Assembly: GCF_017873395.1 (NCBI RefSeq)
Contig: NZ_JAGGKC010000007.1
Span: 60,282 to 124,281, forward strand
Source of the DNA: Youngiibacter multivorans
GTDB taxonomy: Bacteria; Bacillota; Clostridia; Clostridiales; Clostridiaceae
Direction: 5' to 3'
Length of the DNA: 64,000 nucleotides
Part shown: piece by piece, positions 61,760-64,000 of the stretch
Layout of the letters: the number at the start of each line of letters is the position of its first letter
Position numbering within the stretch: the stretch's first letter is position 1
Position numbers and translations under genes: made by a program
Notes under the pieces: model-generated
Told to the model about the DNA's origin: nothing
Seen by the model: only the letters and a program-made list of their open reading frames with translations
The model's database searches: none

Positions 61760-62527
61760 TCATATGCCAAGCAGCCTTCTAGCGTTGTCAGCTGTTGCTT
61801 CCAGCACTTCCTCGACATTATTCCCCTTAAGCTCTGCTATCTTTTCAGCTACATGGATCAGGTAGTCAGACCTGTTCCTTTTTCCCCTGTAGGGGACCGG
61901 TGCCATGTACGGAGCATCTGTCTCTAATAGCAGCCTGTCCAAAGGTATTTCTTTAATGACCTCAGGAAGTTTCCTTGCATTCTTGAAGGTTGCAACTCCT
62001 GATATACCCAGATAGTATCCCAAGGCGACTGCTTCACGTGCCATCTCAACGCTGCCTGAAAAGGAATGGAAGACCCCTGTGACCTCAGGAAATTCCCTTA
62101 CAATCTGGAGGATGTCACCATGAGCATCTCTGTCGTGTAAAATCACTGGCATTCCAAGGGTTTTCGCGATTTCCATCTGGTCCCTCATCACCTTTTTCTG
62201 TATCTCCTTAGGAGGATTGGATTCCCAGTAGTAATCAAGACCGATCTCTCCCACCGCCCTGAACCTTTCACCCTTGAGAAGTTCGATCATCTCAGCTTTT
62301 ACACTCTCATTGTATTCATCGGCATTTTCAGGATGGATTCCACAGGCACCGTATATGAACGGGTAGGTTTCCGTAAGTATTCTCGTTGTCTCAATGGACT
62401 TGTAATCAGAGCTCATGTTGAGTATGCCGACCACACCGGACTTCTTAAGCTCAATAAGGAGCTCTTCCCTGTCCTCATCAAACTGTTCATCATCGTAATG
62501 TGCATGTGAGTCAAATATATTATTCAT
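61760..62527 (-). CDS. tatD: TatD-family metal-dependent DNase
   Basis: A 255-residue TIM-barrel hydrolase: FDSHAHYDDEQFDEDR (metal-binding HxH), GIHPENADEY, AVGEIGLDYYWE (~95), VILHDRDAH (~130), FHSFSGS and LLLETDAPYMAP (~205) provide the metal ligands. The family has 3'-5' exonuclease and D-amino-acyl-tRNA deacylase members. In Bacillus it follows metS, which is not in this window. The gap to the Crp-family gene (62528-62846) contains divergent promoters only. Confidence 0.94.
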   Translation of the reverse strand: MNNIFDSHAHYDDEQFDEDREELLIELKKSGVVGILNMSSDYKSIETTRILTETYPFIYGACGIHPENADEYNESVKAEMIELLKGERFRAVGEIGLDYYWESNPPKEIQKKVMRDQMEIAKTLGMPVILHDRDAHGDILQIVREFPEVTGVFHSFSGSVEMAREAVALGYYLGISGVATFKNARKLPEVIKEIPLDRLLLETDAPYMAPVPYRGKRNRSDYLIHVAEKIAELKGNNVEEVLEATADNARRLLGI

Positions 62528-62758
62528 TTTTGCGATCCTTTCCGCTTCATATTCCAGTCTTCATTTCTTTACATCTTCATATATATGAATAATTTGTAAA
62601 TATTTAAGGCGAATGTTCATGATTCATTCATATTAATAAAATATCATTGCGCCCCAATGCTAATTTCAGTTGTGAAGACATCTTTACAGGTGTTAACATT
62701 TCATTTTTGTCTCTTTTTTGTCAGATTTTCGTCACTAAACGTTCTTTTTTCATTCCGA

Positions 62759-62788
62759 TTGAGTGGTTTACCACCAATATGCTATACT
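62759..62788 (+). promoter_or_regulatory. promoter with embedded inverted repeat before the Crp-family gene
   Basis: TTGAGT (62759-62764), an 18-bp spacer and TATACT (62783-62788). Within the spacer GTGGT and ACCAC (62763-62774) are inverted with two bases between them, a possible operator, perhaps for autoregulation. The rest of 62528-62758 is AT-rich with no gene seen. Confidence 0.6.
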
Positions 62789-62846
62789 TAAATGGCAGTG
62801 CTGCCTTGCATGATTTCCTTCATTTTACGGCGGCTGGGAGAAAAGT

Positions 62847-63536
62847 ATGAAAAACAGACCGACACTGGAGCTTATAAAGAAAAACCCACTTTTCAGCACC
62901 TTCACCGAGGTTGAGATCGACGATGTGCTGAACAATTTAAATTATAACCTCAGGACATATCAAAAGGAAGAGTATCTGTTCATCCAGGGAGACGAATGCA
63001 GGACCATATTTCTATTGCTGAGCGGCACAATCGAAGTACAGAAGATTGACCCGTCAGGGAAGATGCTCCTGCTGATGGATGTCGAGAAGGATGAGGTGAT
63101 CGGTGCGGGAGTTGTATTTTCCGGACATGACAAGCATCAGATGAGCGCATTCGCTAAGTCTGACATAAGCGTTCTCGAAATGGAAAAGTCGTCTGTCCTC
63201 AAGCTGTGCCGAATGAACGAGAATTTTCTTGAACTGTTCCTGAAGTCACTTTCAGGCAGGACCTATATGCTTACGCAAAGGATAAGAGAAGTAACCCTTA
63301 AGACACTAAAAGAAAAGATATGCGAATATCTATATTCCATACATTCGAAAAAAGGAAGCCTTGATGTCAGAATCCCCTTTACCAAGAAATACTGGGCTGA
63401 AACCCTGGGAGTACAGAGGCCTTCGCTGTCCAGGGAGCTTGCGAATCTCTCAAGGGAGGGACTCATAATCATGAAGGGTGACCTGATACGGATAATTGAC
63501 CTCGATGAGGTTAGAAAAATAGCCCTGAAATCCTGA
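62847..63536 (+). CDS. Crp/Fnr-family transcriptional regulator
   Basis: A 229-residue regulator. The N-terminal cyclic-nucleotide-binding fold (~15-125) has YLFIQGDECRTIFLLLSGTIEVQKI but lacks the conserved GE..R phosphate-binding cassette of cAMP-binding Crp, so another signal is likely. No Fe-S cysteine cluster as in Fnr is visible. The C-terminal winged helix (~150-225; KKYWAETLGVQRPSLSRELANLSREGLI) binds DNA. Clostridial proteins of this type often sense redox or nitrosative stress. GGGAG precedes the ATG. Confidence 0.92.
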   Translation: MKNRPTLELIKKNPLFSTFTEVEIDDVLNNLNYNLRTYQKEEYLFIQGDECRTIFLLLSGTIEVQKIDPSGKMLLLMDVEKDEVIGAGVVFSGHDKHQMSAFAKSDISVLEMEKSSVLKLCRMNENFLELFLKSLSGRTYMLTQRIREVTLKTLKEKICEYLYSIHSKKGSLDVRIPFTKKYWAETLGVQRPSLSRELANLSREGLIIMKGDLIRIIDLDEVRKIALKS

Positions 63537-63544
63537 AAAAGGAC

Positions 63545-63742
63545 AAAAAAAAAGACCCTGCCAGTGAAACTTCTGTTTCACAGATGGGTATCATCCGCAG
63601 CTCCCTACCGGGCTGCAATGCCTTTCAATAAGCTGCAGGACTCTCCATTTTGAACTTGTATTGCATCTTCAGCATAGGTTTGGCTCCTTAAGCTTTATTC
63701 TGGCTGCAATCTTTTCAGCCTCACGGGACTGAGTTAAAGTTC
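63545..63742 (-). ncRNA. stand-alone RNA with 5' PyrR-type hairpin and 3' terminator
   Basis: A ~195-nt predicted transcript. Its first bases form CTTT ... AAAG closing CAGTCCCGTGAGGCTG, matching the PyrR-binding consensus ARUCCNGNGAGGYU (63730-63717). A competing hairpin, GGCTG/CAGCC, overlaps the 3' arm, as expected for an attenuator. At the far end GTGAAAC/GTTTCAC within ACCC/GGGT, then nine T's (63559 leftward), forms a terminator. No pyrimidine gene follows; the next gene on the left is convergent. It may be an orphaned pyr leader or a PyrR-binding sRNA. Confidence 0.65.
63625..63675 (-). CDS. 16-residue leader-type ORF inside the PyrR-element RNA
   Basis: ATG at 63675 with AAGGAG eight bases upstream encodes MLKMQYKFKMESPAAY and stops at 63625. 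It lies wholly between the PyrR-type hairpin and the terminator. The good ribosome site makes translation plausible; the peptide has no recognisable motif. It could be a leader peptide coupling translation to attenuation, or a small standalone peptide. Confidence 0.4.
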   Translation of the reverse strand: MLKMQYKFKMESPAAY

Positions 63743-63748
63743 TAATGA

Positions 63749-63777
63749 ATTGTATACTAATAAACCCCTGTTGTCAA
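63749..63777 (-). promoter_or_regulatory. promoter of the PyrR-element RNA
   Basis: Full-consensus TTGACA (63777-63772), 17-bp spacer, TACAAT (63754-63749). The start falls a few bases before the PyrR-type hairpin. Confidence 0.82.
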
Positions 63778-63870
63778 CATTAGTTTTTGGTTCTTTCTTA
63801 ATGGTCTGTGATCCTAATTTGAAACCTAATTTGAAAAATTAAATTCCATGATTTAAAAGAGATATCAGTA

Positions 63871-63912
63871 GAAGTTACTCTGGCAAAGTGGGAAGTGGAA
63901 GTTACTCTGACA
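63871..63912 (+). repeat. tandem 15-bp repeat near the insertion-sequence end
   Basis: GAAGTTACTCTGGCA (63871-63885) and GAAGTTACTCTGACA (63898-63912) are direct repeats with a 27-bp period, just before the transposase start. They may be transposase-binding sites at the left end of the element. Confidence 0.5.
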
Positions 63913-63954
63913 GAAGGGTAAGATGTTGGTGATGGTGCCTCACTGGAGGTAAGC

Positions 63955-64000
63955 ATGGATAAGCACTCTCACCTGACATTTGACGACAGGCTCAAAATCC
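63955..64000 (+). CDS. IS30-like transposase, first 15 codons (cut by window edge)
   Basis: The frame opens at ATG 63955 after GGAGG and reads MDKHSHLTFDDRLKI to the window edge. The HLTxxDRxxI opening is typical of the N-terminal helix-turn-helix of IS30-family transposases. Too short for certainty; whether the element is intact lies outside the window. Confidence 0.55.
   Translation, partial: MDKHSHLTFDDRLKI

Noticed and set aside
62647..62850. Short frame just before the Crp-family gene
   Set aside because: Crosses the predicted promoter and the real ribosome site; no independent support.

Overview
The window reads as origin-proximal chromosome of a moderately low-GC Gram-positive anaerobe, most likely a member of Clostridia. 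Pointers are two T-box leaders, a Bacillus-type PurR repressor, SpoVG, RqcP, DivIC, a YabE-like 3D protein, an OmpR/HisKA pair next to an HtrA relative, strong AGGAGG ribosome sites and frequent GTG/TTG starts. I do not assign a genus.

Left flank (1-5 kb): a small accessory locus with an IclR-family regulator, a quinolinate-phosphoribosyltransferase-like protein and the start of an unidentified gene, decorated by three copies of one ~27-bp motif that look like operators. A CmpB-type membrane protein, a metallophosphoesterase and an AEC-family permease follow.

5-17 kb: a complete branched-chain amino acid block on the minus strand. A long unit ilvN-ilvC-cimA-leuC-leuD-leuB-ilvD-ilvB lies behind a T-box with an isoleucine (ATC) specifier, and leuA lies behind its own T-box with a leucine (CTC) specifier. 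CimA supplies 2-oxobutyrate by the citramalate route, and no ilvA is present.

17-24 kb: M42 aminopeptidase, serA, O6-methylguanine methyltransferase, a glycosyltransferase, a class V aminotransferase, a DUF6506 protein and a Nudix protein. Upstream of serA lies a clear guanine-class purine riboswitch with its own promoter and terminator but no purine gene, followed by a GC-rich double hairpin.

24-62 kb: housekeeping genes that correspond, rearranged, to the B. subtilis region tatD-yabE-rnmV-ksgA ... purR-spoVG-glmU-prs ... pth-mfd ... yabN-rqcP-divIC-yabR-tRNA. Every sporulation gene normally interleaved there (yabG, sspF, fin, spoVT, yabP, yabQ, spoIIE) is missing, so the organism is probably asporogenous. 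Notable members are an HtrA-like protein that has lost catalytic His and Ser, an SDR/zinc-motif fusion, a heterodimeric ABC exporter whose first gene seems to start at a non-standard codon, and a TPP riboswitch-ThiT unit.

Right end (62-64 kb): a Crp/Fnr regulator, then a stand-alone ~195-nt transcription unit with a PyrR-type hairpin at its 5' end, a 16-codon ORF and a terminator but no pyr gene, then the first codons of an IS30-like transposase. Together with the purine riboswitch, this makes two nucleotide-sensing RNA elements that appear detached from any target gene.
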